Positions 43,470-52,185 of a stretch of DNA of 64,000 bases are shown here, piece after piece (position 1 is the first letter of the stretch; each line of letters opens with the position of its first letter). The notes under the pieces are model-generated. The model had not been told where the DNA came from, did no database searches, and worked only from the letters and a program-made list of their open reading frames with translations. Source of the DNA: VRUE01 sp963742535 (GTDB lineage Bacteria; Actinomycetota; Thermoleophilia; Solirubrobacterales; 70-9); contig CAVUMC010000002.1 of the NCBI GenBank assembly GCA_963742535.1, forward strand, positions 2,480,001 through 2,544,000. Direction: 5' to 3'. The position numbers and the translations under genes are program-made.

Positions 43470-44362
43470 CGGCGTGCCTCCGCTGTTTCGACCGTGACTT
43501 CGCTCCGTTCCAGTAGTCGCTGGGCGTTGCCGCCGAGGTAGGCGTCGCGCGACTCCGGCCGCAGGCCCAGCAGCTCGACCTCCTCCAGGGCGCGCTCGTA
43601 GCGCAGCATCGGCCAGTCGGCGCCAAAGAGCACCTGCTCGCGCAGAACCGTGTCCATCAGGTGGGCGATGTCGCCCCAGCCGCCGCCGGCGCCAGGAGCC
43701 ATGTAGCGGGGGGCGATCGCGCCGAACTCGAGGTAGACGTTCTTGTGCTTCCAGGCGACCGCGGCCGCCTCGTGCGGCCAGGGCCAGCCGCCGTGGTGGC
43801 AGATCAGCGTCAGTTGCGGGAAGTCGCAAGCGATGCGGTCGATCAATACCGGCCGCTCGTGTTCGAGCGGACCGTGCGAGGAGAAGTTGATCCCGGTGTG
43901 GAGGCCGACCGGCACGCCGAGTTGGGCGCAGCGGGCATAGACCGGGTAGCAGCGACGGTCGATCGGCGAGATGCCGAGAAAGCCCGGCTCGAAGACGATG
44001 CCGCTCAGCCCGTGGTCGAGGATCGCCCGGTCGACCTCTTCGACCGCGGCCATCGGGTCGCGGGGGTCGACGCAGCCAAATCCACAGGCGATGCGGTCCG
44101 GGTTGGCGCGGACAACCGTCGCCAGGCGATCGTTGAGCTCGGTGGGGTTGGCCCACTCGACCTCCGCCTGCATCACGCCCAGGTCGACGCCGCAGCGCTC
44201 GGCTTCCTCGAGCCAGTCCTCGACCGTGCAGTCGAGGTTCTGCAGGAAGCCCTCATACACCTCGTCGTAGTGCAAGTACTCCTCGGGGACCGGCGGCTGT
44301 GGCTGCTCGCGGGTGTCGCGCGTCGGCAGCTTGACCCGGAAGTCGATGATCGGTCCCGGCAT
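43466..44362 (-). CDS. Amidohydrolase (ACMSD-like, Amidohydro_2)
   Basis: 298 residues of the amidohydrolase-2 TIM barrel: VGLHTGINFSSHG, ICHHGGWPWPHEA and FGADWPMLRYE are the conserved metal and substrate blocks of decarboxylase-like members. The usual N-terminal HxH metal pair is replaced by IDFRVKLP, so one metal site is degenerate. Likely acts on a CoA-derived or aromatic acid intermediate made by the neighbouring ligase and crotonases. Follows the second crotonase gene with a 1-nt gap. Confidence 0.82.
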   Translation of the reverse strand: MPGPIIDFRVKLPTRDTREQPQPPVPEEYLHYDEVYEGFLQNLDCTVEDWLEEAERCGVDLGVMQAEVEWANPTELNDRLATVVRANPDRIACGFGCVDPRDPMAAVEEVDRAILDHGLSGIVFEPGFLGISPIDRRCYPVYARCAQLGVPVGLHTGINFSSHGPLEHERPVLIDRIACDFPQLTLICHHGGWPWPHEAAAVAWKHKNVYLEFGAIAPRYMAPGAGGGWGDIAHLMDTVLREQVLFGADWPMLRYERALEEVELLGLRPESRDAYLGGNAQRLLERSEVTVETAEARR

Positions 44363-44363
44363 T

Positions 44364-45131
44364 TCAGACCGTCGCTTTCCGGTCGCGGTCGCCGTTGCTG
44401 AAGGCGCCGGTGCGCTCGAGCTGCTCGGCGGAGCCCTCCAGGGCCTCCATGTATGAGTGGTAGAGGCGCATGCTCTGCTCCAGCGGCGCGCCGAGTCCGC
44501 GCAGGGCGAGCTCTTTGGTCATCGTCACGGCGTCGACAGCACGGGAGCCGATCGTCGCCGCCAGCTCGCGCGCTGCGGGCATCAGCTCGTCCGGCGCGAC
44601 CAGCTCGTTGACGAGGCCGATGCGCAGCGCCTCATCGGCGTCGATGAAATCGCCGCTGAGCAGCAGCCGCATCGCGTTGCCGAGGCCGACCACCGCCGGC
44701 AGTCGCAGCGCGCCGAAGCCGTGCAGGAGGTTCCACTTGACCTCGGGCGCGCCGAACTGCGAGGCGGGGGTGGCGAGGCGGATGTCGCAGAAGAGCGCCA
44801 GCTCCAGTCCACCGGCAACGGCGTAACCGTCGATCGCGGCGATCAGCGGCTTGGAAATCGTCAGGCCGAGGTCCCAGCGCTCAGCTTTCCAGGGAGACCA
44901 AGGCGCGTCCGCAGGCGCCTGGTTGTGCATCTCCTTCAGATCCGCGCCGGCGGAGAAGGCGCGCCCGCCGGCGCCGGTGACGATCCCGACGCGGACCTCG
45001 GGGTCGTCCTCGATCCGCTGCAGCGCCGCCGTCACTTCGCGGTAGGTCGTCGTGTCCATCGCGTTGAGGGCGTCGGGACGAAAGAGGGTTACCGTCCCGA
45101 CGCCCTCAGCACGCTCCTCGGTGACGGCCAT
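44364..45131 (-). CDS. Enoyl-CoA hydratase/isomerase (crotonase) family
   Basis: 255 residues. VTLFRPDALNAM, GAGGRAFSAGADLKEM and GYAVAGGLELALFCDIRLA give a complete crotonase oxyanion hole; the E in VAGGLELAL corresponds to a typical hydratase acid position. Only moderately similar to the other crotonase in the operon, so they catalyse different steps. Preceded 25 nt upstream by the APC permease gene end and followed 1 nt later by the amidohydrolase. Confidence 0.9.
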   Translation of the reverse strand: MAVTEERAEGVGTVTLFRPDALNAMDTTTYREVTAALQRIEDDPEVRVGIVTGAGGRAFSAGADLKEMHNQAPADAPWSPWKAERWDLGLTISKPLIAAIDGYAVAGGLELALFCDIRLATPASQFGAPEVKWNLLHGFGALRLPAVVGLGNAMRLLLSGDFIDADEALRIGLVNELVAPDELMPAARELAATIGSRAVDAVTMTKELALRGLGAPLEQSMRLYHSYMEALEGSAEQLERTGAFSNGDRDRKATV

Positions 45132-45156
45132 TTAGCGGCTCCCCCAAGAAGCTGTC

Positions 45157-46677
45157 TCAACCGTGCCCATGCAGGCCCCTTGCGTGTCGTTGCTCGCCTG
45201 GTCCGGAGCGGCGTTCGGGCTCGTAGGGCGGCGCGTCGTCGCGCACGTCGGCCTCCTCCGGGGTGGCGGAGGCGAAGAGCTGGCCGGCCTCGACCAGCCG
45301 GGTCGGGTTGCGCCGCTCCAGGATGAGGGCGATCACGACGGCGACGGCGATCGTCGCCAGGGTCGCCCAGATGAAGTAGCGCAGCGGCGAGGGCGGCGTG
45401 GGGTGGACGTTGCCGTAGGTGACGATGCCGACCCCGATCAGGCCGACGATCGGCACGATCAGGTGCCGCCCGACGGAGAACTCGGGCCGGTGCTGCTCGT
45501 AGTAGTACTTGATCACTCCCACCCCGAGCAGGGCGTAGGCGGCGATGAAGAAGAGCGTCGCGATGTAGGCGGCCCAGGAGGCGAGTTCACCCGGCGCGTA
45601 GATCGAGCCGAGGATCAGGGTGATCGCGAGGAAGACGACGGTGACGGTGACGATCGCTCGCCCCGGGGCGCCCTTGTCGTTGACGTGGTCGAACCATGCG
45701 GGCAGCATCCGGTCCCGCCCCATCGAGAAGATCATCCGCGAGGCGGCCGTCACCGTGACGATGTTGAGCGCGATGAAGCTGGTCATCACGGCGATGATCG
45801 AGAGCGTGCCGAGGAACGGGCCGGAGAAGTTCCGGGCCAGGGTGTCGAAGGGGGTGCCGTCGCTCTGCAGCGCTTCCAGCCCCGCTTCGGTGAGGCCGAA
45901 GCCGACCACGCCGGAGTACATCAGCAGCACGTAGAAGGCGCCGACTGCGAGCGTCGTCACCAGCACCGCCCGGGGGATCGTTTTGCGCGGTTCGTGCGCC
46001 TCCTCGCCGAGGGTGGTCGAGGACTCGAAGCCGACGAAGGCGAAGATCGCGAAGACGAGGCCGTAGATCACCCCCGAGAAGCCGAGCGCGCTTTCGGAGG
46101 GGTTGAAGGGCTTGAGGCTGAGCCCGTCGGCGCCGCCGTTGAAGAGCACGATCAGCGCGATCAGGCCGAAGATCAGGATCTCGAAGCCAAGGAAGAAGAG
46201 CCCGACCCGCAGTGACGGCGTCAGGCCGATGGTGGTGATCACCGCGGAGAAGACGATCAGCGCCGCGGCGAACCACTGCCAGGCGATGGTCACGCCCTGC
46301 CCTTCGAGGTATTCGCTGACGAAGGTGGAGAAGAAGCAGAGCTGGAAGGGCAGCAGTAGGACGTAAGCGCCGAAAAGCAACACGCCCGTGACGAAGCCGA
46401 CCTTCGGCCCGAAGGCGTGCGAGAGGTAGGTGTAGAAGGAGCCCGCCGCCGGCAACTTGCGGGCGAACTCGCCGATGATTACGGCGAGGCAGAGCGAGAA
46501 CAGCATTCCTACGAGCATCGCGAAGGGCGAGGCGAAGCCGCTCTCGCTGGCGATGAAGACGAATCCGGCCGTGGCTCCCGCCGCGGGTCCGATCAACGCC
46601 GCCGATTGCACGACTGCGCCTCCCAGGCCCGTTGAGCCCCCGCGCAGGGTGGAAATGCGGTTGGACGTCGACTCCAT
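45157..46677 (-). CDS. APC-superfamily amino acid/amine permease
   Basis: 506 residues from ATG 46677, with AGAGG about 14 nt upstream. Twelve membrane helices; the helix-1 unwound segment SAALIGPAAGATAGFVF and helix-6 block FAIFAFVGFESSTTLGEEAHEP are APC hallmarks. It imports an amino acid, amine or related acid by proton symport, presumably the substrate of this operon. The C-terminal tail (after about 460) is charged and disordered, ending in RHARGLHGHG. Confidence 0.9.
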   Translation of the reverse strand: MESTSNRISTLRGGSTGLGGAVVQSAALIGPAAGATAGFVFIASESGFASPFAMLVGMLFSLCLAVIIGEFARKLPAAGSFYTYLSHAFGPKVGFVTGVLLFGAYVLLLPFQLCFFSTFVSEYLEGQGVTIAWQWFAAALIVFSAVITTIGLTPSLRVGLFFLGFEILIFGLIALIVLFNGGADGLSLKPFNPSESALGFSGVIYGLVFAIFAFVGFESSTTLGEEAHEPRKTIPRAVLVTTLAVGAFYVLLMYSGVVGFGLTEAGLEALQSDGTPFDTLARNFSGPFLGTLSIIAVMTSFIALNIVTVTAASRMIFSMGRDRMLPAWFDHVNDKGAPGRAIVTVTVVFLAITLILGSIYAPGELASWAAYIATLFFIAAYALLGVGVIKYYYEQHRPEFSVGRHLIVPIVGLIGVGIVTYGNVHPTPPSPLRYFIWATLATIAVAVVIALILERRNPTRLVEAGQLFASATPEEADVRDDAPPYEPERRSGPGEQRHARGLHGHG

Positions 46678-46685
46678 TTTGACTC

Positions 46686-48332
46686 TTACCTCTCTTTCGA
46701 CTCTCTCTTGTTCCAGTCGGGTAGTTCTTGATCGCGGTCCCAGGCGAGGGCGAAGGGGTCCTCGACTTCGGCGATCAGCGCACTCTTTTTCACCCGCATC
46801 GAGGGCGTGCGCGGAAACGGCTCCGTGCGGTACTCGATGTAGCGGGGGACCTTGTGCTTGGCGAGGCGGTCGCGGCAAAAATCGACCAGGGCCGCCGGCG
46901 TGACAGCGTTCGCATCTTCGACGAACGCCACGTACGCCTTGACCTCCTCGCCTCGCAACTCGTCAGGCACCGCAACGACCGCAGCCTCAAGCACGGACGG
47001 ATGGGAGCGCAGGACGTTCTCGACCTCGGCCGCGGCAACGTTCTCGCCAGCGCGGCGGACGATGTCCTTCTTGCGACCGAGGAAGTAGAGATAACCGGCC
47101 TCGTCGCGGCGCGCCAGGTCGCCGCTATGGAGCCAGCCATCGGTAAGCGTTTCGGCCGTTGCCTCCGGCCGGTTGAGGTAGCCGCGCATCATTCCCGGCG
47201 CCTTGATCAGGATCTCGCCGGGCTCCTCGGGGCCGACCTCGCTGCCCTCGTCGTCGACGAGGCGGACGCTGACGCCGGGGCAGGGCAAGCCGATCGAGCC
47301 CGAGCCGGTCATCTCCTCGGCGTGCTCGAGCGGCATCGCCACGACCAGCCCGGACTCGGTCAGGCCGTAGCCCTCGACCCAGGGGAAGCCCCAGCGCTCG
47401 GTGAACTCGGCGTGGAGCTGGGCCGGGATGCCGATGTGCAGCGCGAACTCGACCTCTTGCCGGCTTTCCTCCTCGCGCGGCTCGCCCTTGAGCAGCAGGG
47501 CCGGGATCGAGGCGAGGGCGAAGAGCCGCGTCACCTGGTTCTCGACCACGACCGGCCAGAAGCGCGAGACGCTGAAGCGCCGCATCGTCACCAGCGGCGC
47601 GCCGGCGTGCAGCGAGGTGAGGAACAACCAGGGCGGGTCGTTGTAGAAGAACTGCAGGCAGCAGAGCAGGCGGTCATCGGGGTCGAGCCCGTAGAGGCCC
47701 TGATAGAGCTCGACGAAGCGGAGCCAGTAGTCGTGGGCGATCATGCAGCCCTTGGGCGGGCCGGTCGTGCCGGAGGTGTAGTAGACGTTGGTGATCGCGT
47801 CGGGGTCGACGCTGACGTCGGCCAGGCGCAGCGGGCCGGACTCGCCGACGCAGTGCGCCAGGCCACACGGCTCGGCGCCGCTGACGACGACCACCTCGGT
47901 CTCGCCGGGCTCGATCACCGCCCGGAGGAGCTGCTCGTGCTCGGCGCCGCAGATCGCCAGCTTGGCGGCCGAGTCGCGGACGATGTGGCCGGCGTCGTGC
48001 TCGCCGGCCGAGGTGTTGACCGAGACGAGGCTCGCTTCGCAGGCGTTGACGGCGAGCCAGGCGACCATGAACTCGGTCCGGTTCTCGAGCATGATCAGGA
48101 CGCGGTCGCCGGGCTCGAGTCGCTCCGTCAGGTAGCCGGCGAAGCTCTCGACGGCGGCACGGAAGCGCTCGCGGGTGACGACGGTCCCGTCCTCGAAGAT
48201 GAAGGCTGGCTTGCCGGGCTCGCGGTCGAGCGCCTCGTGGGCGAGGGTGACGATGTCGGCAGGCAGGTTGGCGACGGCTGAGTCGAGTGGAGGCCAAGCG
48301 GTCTCGAGGCGATTCGCCGGCGCCGGCGTCAC
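46686..48332 (-). CDS. AMP-dependent CoA ligase
   Basis: 548 residues from GTG 48332. This start is preferred because GTGA overlaps the restored stop of the upstream lactonase-like gene; a GTG at 48374 is also in frame. ANL motifs: YYTSGTTGPPKGCMIAH, GYGLTESG, SGDLARRDEAGYLYFLGRKKD and a C-terminal RTPSMRVKKSAL in place of the usual TGKIxK, with K as the likely catalytic residue. Resembles carnitine/crotonobetaine-CoA-ligase types. Activates the operon's acid substrate. Confidence 0.9.
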   Translation of the reverse strand: MTPAPANRLETAWPPLDSAVANLPADIVTLAHEALDREPGKPAFIFEDGTVVTRERFRAAVESFAGYLTERLEPGDRVLIMLENRTEFMVAWLAVNACEASLVSVNTSAGEHDAGHIVRDSAAKLAICGAEHEQLLRAVIEPGETEVVVVSGAEPCGLAHCVGESGPLRLADVSVDPDAITNVYYTSGTTGPPKGCMIAHDYWLRFVELYQGLYGLDPDDRLLCCLQFFYNDPPWLFLTSLHAGAPLVTMRRFSVSRFWPVVVENQVTRLFALASIPALLLKGEPREEESRQEVEFALHIGIPAQLHAEFTERWGFPWVEGYGLTESGLVVAMPLEHAEEMTGSGSIGLPCPGVSVRLVDDEGSEVGPEEPGEILIKAPGMMRGYLNRPEATAETLTDGWLHSGDLARRDEAGYLYFLGRKKDIVRRAGENVAAAEVENVLRSHPSVLEAAVVAVPDELRGEEVKAYVAFVEDANAVTPAALVDFCRDRLAKHKVPRYIEYRTEPFPRTPSMRVKKSALIAEVEDPFALAWDRDQELPDWNKRESKER

Positions 48333-49113
48333 TCGTACCAGCGCTCCGGCGCGACCACGGTCTTCTGCGGCCACTCGAGGTCGTGGGTGAAGATCAGCTC
48401 CGCGTCATGGCGCTGGGCTGCAGCTCGCGAATGCGCTGCCAGCTGGCGACCATCGCGTCCGGGCTCCAGACAATGCCCGGCAGCACATCCTCCTCGATGT
48501 TGCGCGGTATGTAGGCGGCGTCGGCGACGAGGATCAGCGTTCGCCCGCTGTCCAGCTGGACCAGCATCGATTGGTGCCCGGCGGTGTGGCCCGGGGTGGG
48601 GAAGATCACGAGTCGGCCGTCGCCGAAGAGGTCGCGCTCGCCTTCCAGCTCGACCCACTCGACCGGGTGGTTGAAGTCGGCCGGCAGGTAGATCTCACGC
48701 TGGTACACCGGTGGCCAGTGGGCGAACTCGAGCTCGCGGCGCTGGGCGTAGAAGGTCGAGTCGGGGAAGAACTCGATCCCGCCGGCGTGGTCGTAATGCA
48801 GGTGAGAGAGGACGACGTGCTCGACGTCGGCCGGCGCGAAGCCGGCCGAGTCGAGCTGGCTGACAACGTCGTCTCCTTCCTCCATCGTCACCTCGAAAGC
48901 ATCGGCGGCCTCGCCGAGTCGGCCCCGGGGATCGTCAATCAGGGCCGGGTGGCCACCGGTGTCGAAGAGGACATTGCCCTCCGGGTGGGCGACGACGTAG
49001 AAGAAGTAGGGGATCTCGACCTTCGTCCCGACTTCCGGGTGGAAGGGGTCGAAGACGGACATATCGGCGATCTCGCCCCCGCCGTGAAACGCGTACACGC
49101 GGAGGCCGGCCAT
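48329..49113 (-). pseudogene. MBL-fold N-acyl-homoserine-lactonase-like protein, frameshifted near 3' end
   Basis: From ATG 49113, 239 residues of a metallo-beta-lactamase fold with HLHYDHAGG and FPTPGHTAGHQSML metal ligands, ending at 48394 after RELQPSAMTRS. In another frame the natural C-terminus continues, HDAELIFTHDLEWPQKTVV...ERWYE, to TGA 48329-48331, matching AttM/AiiA-type lactonases. The shift lies near 48405-48425 in a CAGCCCAGCGCC stretch and equals a two-base gain or one-base loss. The restored stop overlaps the CoA-ligase GTG, so the frameshift is recent or an error. Confidence 0.75.
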
Positions 49114-49114
49114 C

Positions 49115-49813
49115 TCAGCTCGCCTTTCCTGTGGCCGCGGTCACTGGCGGGTGCGTGGCGAGATCGGGCCGGTGCGGGGAGCCGGCCATGGCAAGGGCAA
49201 AGCCCGCGAGCTCGTCGGCGATCGTTGCCAGCGGCGTCGACCCGGAGGGCTTGTACCAGTAGGTGACGCCGTTGCACATCTGGATCACGGCGAGGCGGAA
49301 GAGTTTCTGGTCGCCGATCTTGAAGTCGCCGGACATCGTGCCGCGCATGATCGCCTCGGCCCAGAGCGCCTCGTATTCGTCGCGGATCTTGACGATGCGT
49401 CCACGGTTGGCCGGTTCGAGCGAGCGGATCTCGGCGTCGCCGACGTAAGCGTCGAGCAGGTTCTCGCCGTTGTAGAGGACGTGGGCGCGGGCGATCCCGG
49501 CGAGTTCCTCAGGCGGGCTGGCGGCATTCTCCATCGCGGCGCGGGCACCGGCGACCATCTCGTGCATCGCGTCGCGCATGATCGTCAGCAGCAGATCCTG
49601 CTTGCTGCCCATGTGGTGGTAGAGGGCGGCGGTGGTGACTCCGGCTTCGTCGGCGATCTCGCGGATGCCGGTGGCGCCGTAGCCACGGGCGGCGAAGAGT
49701 CGAACGGCAGCATCTCGGATACGGGCGCCCGTATCTGGGTTTCTCTTGCTTACCGATCGATCGATTACCTGACGGTAGCAACGGTCCTTGGGGCGTTCAA
49801 GCGTTTTCTCCAA
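49115..49813 (-). CDS. TetR-family transcriptional regulator (start ambiguous)
   Basis: The recognisable protein is SKRNPDTGARIRDAAVRLFAARGYGATGIREIADEAGVTTAALYHHMGSK in continuous frame (HTH about residues 25-70 of this reading), followed by a helical ligand domain with YVGDAEIRSLEP and FRLAVIQMCNGVTYWYKP. No ATG/GTG/TTG lies at the expected N-terminus (GTA precedes SKRN); the nearest upstream start is TTG 49813. The regulator heads the seven-gene catabolic operon and is likely acyl-CoA responsive. The first lactonase gene base is 1 nt after its stop. Confidence 0.85.
   Translation of the reverse strand: MEKTLERPKDRCYRQVIDRSVSKRNPDTGARIRDAAVRLFAARGYGATGIREIADEAGVTTAALYHHMGSKQDLLLTIMRDAMHEMVAGARAAMENAASPPEELAGIARAHVLYNGENLLDAYVGDAEIRSLEPANRGRIVKIRDEYEALWAEAIMRGTMSGDFKIGDQKLFRLAVIQMCNGVTYWYKPSGSTPLATIADELAGFALAMAGSPHRPDLATHPPVTAATGKAS
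49754..49763. promoter_or_regulatory. CGATCGATCG palindrome at TetR 5' end
   Basis: A perfect 10-bp palindrome embedded in CTTACCGATCGATCGATTACC just where the TetR coding sequence would be expected to begin, and 72 bp from the divergent fusion gene. Likely the autoregulatory TetR operator or promoter core. It argues that translation begins after it, although only GTA is found there. Confidence 0.35.
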
Positions 49814-49834
49814 TCTGGGCCAAGGTGGAGGAGA

Positions 49835-50602
49835 ATGGCGCCGATGGCTGGGCAGAAAGGCCAAAAGGCGGTGCGTGCGATGGTGCGCGGCGCGGTCCAG
49901 GGCGTGGGATTTCGCGAAGCGACGGTCAGCGCCGCGGGGCGATTTGGAGTGCTGGGCTGGGTCCGCAACGCCGAGGACGGCAGCGTGCGGGTCCATGCCG
50001 AGGGGCCGGATCGCGCGGTGGGCGAACTGCTCGAGTTCCTCGGTGCGGGGCCGGGGGGCGCGCGGGTGGCCGGGGTCGATGTCGAAGACGTCAAGGTCGA
50101 GGGTCACGAGCAGTTCGCGATCCGCGGCGTCAACGCCGGCGTCTTCGTCGTCCAAGAGCACGCGGCGACGGCGCGTCACTTCGACCTGCGCCTAGAGGTC
50201 GACGGTGCGATGCGCTCCTGGGCCGTGCCCAAGGGCCCAACGATGGACCCGGCGGTGAAACGCCTCGCGGTCCAGGTCGAGGACCACGAGATGTCCCACA
50301 ACGACTTCGAGGGACCGACCGAGGGCGGCGGCGTGATCATCTGGGACCGCGGCAGCTACGAGCAGGGCGGCCGCGTTCCCTGGCCCGAGGCGATCGAACG
50401 TGGCCACGCCGTCTTCGTCCTCCACGGCGAGAAGCTGCGCGGCGGCTTCGCCCTCCAACGCACCGGCCGCGGCGGCGAGAAGCCCCAGTGGCTGCTGATC
50501 AAGCGCCGCGACGAAGCGGCAGAATCGGGCGTCGACGTGATCGCCGAGAAGCCGGCCTCGGTGCTCAGCGGCAAGACCCTGGACGAGCTCCTCGGGGCCT
50601 AG
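49835..50602 (+). CDS. Acylphosphatase-LigD 3'-phosphoesterase fusion
   Basis: 255 residues from ATG 49835 behind GGAGGAG. Residues about 10-88 are an acylphosphatase: VRGAVQGVGFRE with catalytic R27 and GWVRN with N45. Residues about 102-225 are the 3'-phosphoesterase domain of DNA ligase D: FVVQEHAATARHFDLRLE with H109, H115, D117, R119, and EDHEMSH with H151. The H-to-H spacing of 42 equals that of Pseudomonas LigD-PE (H42/H84). The tyrosine seen four residues after the last histidine there is H155 here. An end-healing enzyme joined to a phosphate-mimic hydrolase; no ligase or polymerase domain. Confidence 0.88.
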   Translation: MAPMAGQKGQKAVRAMVRGAVQGVGFREATVSAAGRFGVLGWVRNAEDGSVRVHAEGPDRAVGELLEFLGAGPGGARVAGVDVEDVKVEGHEQFAIRGVNAGVFVVQEHAATARHFDLRLEVDGAMRSWAVPKGPTMDPAVKRLAVQVEDHEMSHNDFEGPTEGGGVIIWDRGSYEQGGRVPWPEAIERGHAVFVLHGEKLRGGFALQRTGRGGEKPQWLLIKRRDEAAESGVDVIAEKPASVLSGKTLDELLGA

Positions 50603-50616
50603 GGGCGTCCGTCTCG

Positions 50617-51393
50617 ATGCCGGCAGACGTTCTTGGGGGAGCAGCGGTGGCTTTTTGCCTGGCGATCCTGACTACGCCCGTGGGCGTCTCTGGCGCTGTC
50701 TTCCTGGTCCCTTTCCAGGTCAGCGTCCTGCACACGCCGAGCCCGGCGGTGACGCCGACCAATCTCCTCTACAACCTGGTCGCGATTCCCGGAGCGCTGC
50801 TTCGCTTCCATGGCGAAGGGCGGCTGGGCGGCCGATTGACCCGGCTCTTGGTTCTCGGCACGCTGCCAGGCGTAGTCCTCGGAGCCGTGATTCGAGTCAC
50901 CCTGCTCGACGGGGGTGACGCGTTCCTCCTCGTGATTGCTGCGGTCCTCGTTCCGTTGGGTGCCTGGCTCGCCCTCGCTGGGCCGCGCCCGGCGGCGGGC
51001 ATGCCGGACCTCAGGCGCCGCCGCCAGATCCTCGTCCTCTCTCTTGCCGTGGGCGTGATTGGCGGGATCTACGGGATCGGCGGTGGCTCGATTCTCGGAC
51101 CGATCCTGGTCGGACTCGGCTTCTCGGTGCTCGAGGTCGCCCCGGCGGCGCTGGCGGCGACCTTTCTCACCTCGATTGCCGGGGTCCTCGCCTTCGCCCT
51201 GCTCAGCATCGGCACGGGTGACAACGTCGCCCCCGATTGGGCGCTCGGCATCGGCATGGGCCTGGGAGGACTGGCGGGCTCCTATCTCGGCGCGCGACTG
51301 CAGCCCCGGCTGCCGGAGGCTCTGCTGCGGCGCGGCCTCGGCCTGCTGGCGCTGGTGCTTGGGGCGCGCTACGCGGTGCTGGCGATCGCCTGA
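50617..51393 (+). CDS. TauE/SafE-type sulfite/anion exporter
   Basis: 258 residues with about eight hydrophobic helices in two inverted halves: FCLAILTTPVGVSGAVFLVPFQ and VGVIGGIYGIGGGSILGPIL, the TauE duplicated motif with G-x-G-G-G. Probably exports sulfite, sulfonate or related organic anions. Begins 14 nt after the fusion gene stop, in the same direction. ATG 50617 is chosen; longer frames are antisense-type openings. Confidence 0.85.
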   Translation: MPADVLGGAAVAFCLAILTTPVGVSGAVFLVPFQVSVLHTPSPAVTPTNLLYNLVAIPGALLRFHGEGRLGGRLTRLLVLGTLPGVVLGAVIRVTLLDGGDAFLLVIAAVLVPLGAWLALAGPRPAAGMPDLRRRRQILVLSLAVGVIGGIYGIGGGSILGPILVGLGFSVLEVAPAALAATFLTSIAGVLAFALLSIGTGDNVAPDWALGIGMGLGGLAGSYLGARLQPRLPEALLRRGLGLLALVLGARYAVLAIA

Positions 51394-51460
51394 GGCGCAA
51401 TCTCCTGATGCATTGACATGCCTATAGGGGTGTAAAGGCATCAGAAAGTACGGTTGTCGC

Positions 51461-52150
51461 GTGGGGGTGACGATTGACGAGCTGACGGTGGCCGACGAGG
51501 CGCCGGCTTGGGCCGAGCTCGGATTCGCGGTTGCGGGCGACACCTGCGTGGTCGGTGGGGTGCGGATTCGGCTGGCGGGGCGGGGCGTCGGCAAGGGCCT
51601 GGTCGGCTGGTCGCTGTGGGGGCTCGATGGGGCGAACGCCGGTGGGCAAGGGGATGGTGCCGATGAAATCGATCTGGACGGGCTCCCGACCTCCCTTTCT
51701 CTCCGCGAGCCACCCAGAGAGCGCGCCACACACCCCAACGGCATCACGGCGCTCGATCACGTAGTCGCGATCAGCTCTGACCTCGACCGCACCGTTGCTG
51801 CGCTCCAGGCTGTGGGTCTCGACCTGCGCCGCATCCGCGAGGAGCCGACGCCGGCGGGGGCACCGCGGCAGGCCTTTTTCCGCCTCGGCGCCGAGATTCT
51901 CGAGGTCGTGCAGGCGCCGCCTGAGGCGATCGAGCGGACCGGGGGAGACAAGCCGGCCTTCTTCTGGGGCCTTGCTTTTGTCGCCCCCGACCTCGAGGCG
52001 ACCGTCACCCAGCTCGGCGAGCACGCCAGTGAGGCCCGCGATGCCGTCCAGCCCGGCCGCCGCATCGCCACCCTGCGCCGCTCCGCCGGCCTGGCCTTGC
52101 CGATCGCGCTGATGACGCCCACCGCTCAAGAACACTCAAGCGAGAGTTGA
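51461..52150 (+). CDS. VOC-like protein with N-terminal extra domain
   Basis: 229 residues from GTG 51461. The C-terminal half (from about residue 95) is a glyoxalase module, ITALDHVVAISSDLDRTVAAL with FRLGAEILEVVQ and FFWGLAFVAPDLEATV. The N-terminal 90 residues form a second, weaker module (VTIDELTVADEAPAWAELGF..VGGVRIRL), so the protein may be an internal VOC pair. Substrate unknown. Its stop lies inside the terminator hairpin shared with the flavoprotein gene. Confidence 0.75.
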   Translation: MGVTIDELTVADEAPAWAELGFAVAGDTCVVGGVRIRLAGRGVGKGLVGWSLWGLDGANAGGQGDGADEIDLDGLPTSLSLREPPRERATHPNGITALDHVVAISSDLDRTVAALQAVGLDLRRIREEPTPAGAPRQAFFRLGAEILEVVQAPPEAIERTGGDKPAFFWGLAFVAPDLEATVTQLGEHASEARDAVQPGRRIATLRRSAGLALPIALMTPTAQEHSSES

Positions 52151-52178
52151 CCACCCAGAGATGGGTCAACTCTCGCTT
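52138..52178. terminator. Bidirectional rho-independent terminator
   Basis: 15-bp perfect inverted repeat (52138-52152 and 52164-52178) with an 11-nt loop, between the convergent VOC and flavoprotein genes. The T-rich ACTTATTTA follows on the plus side. Serves both strands. Confidence 0.8.
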
Positions 52179-52185
52179 CACTTAT

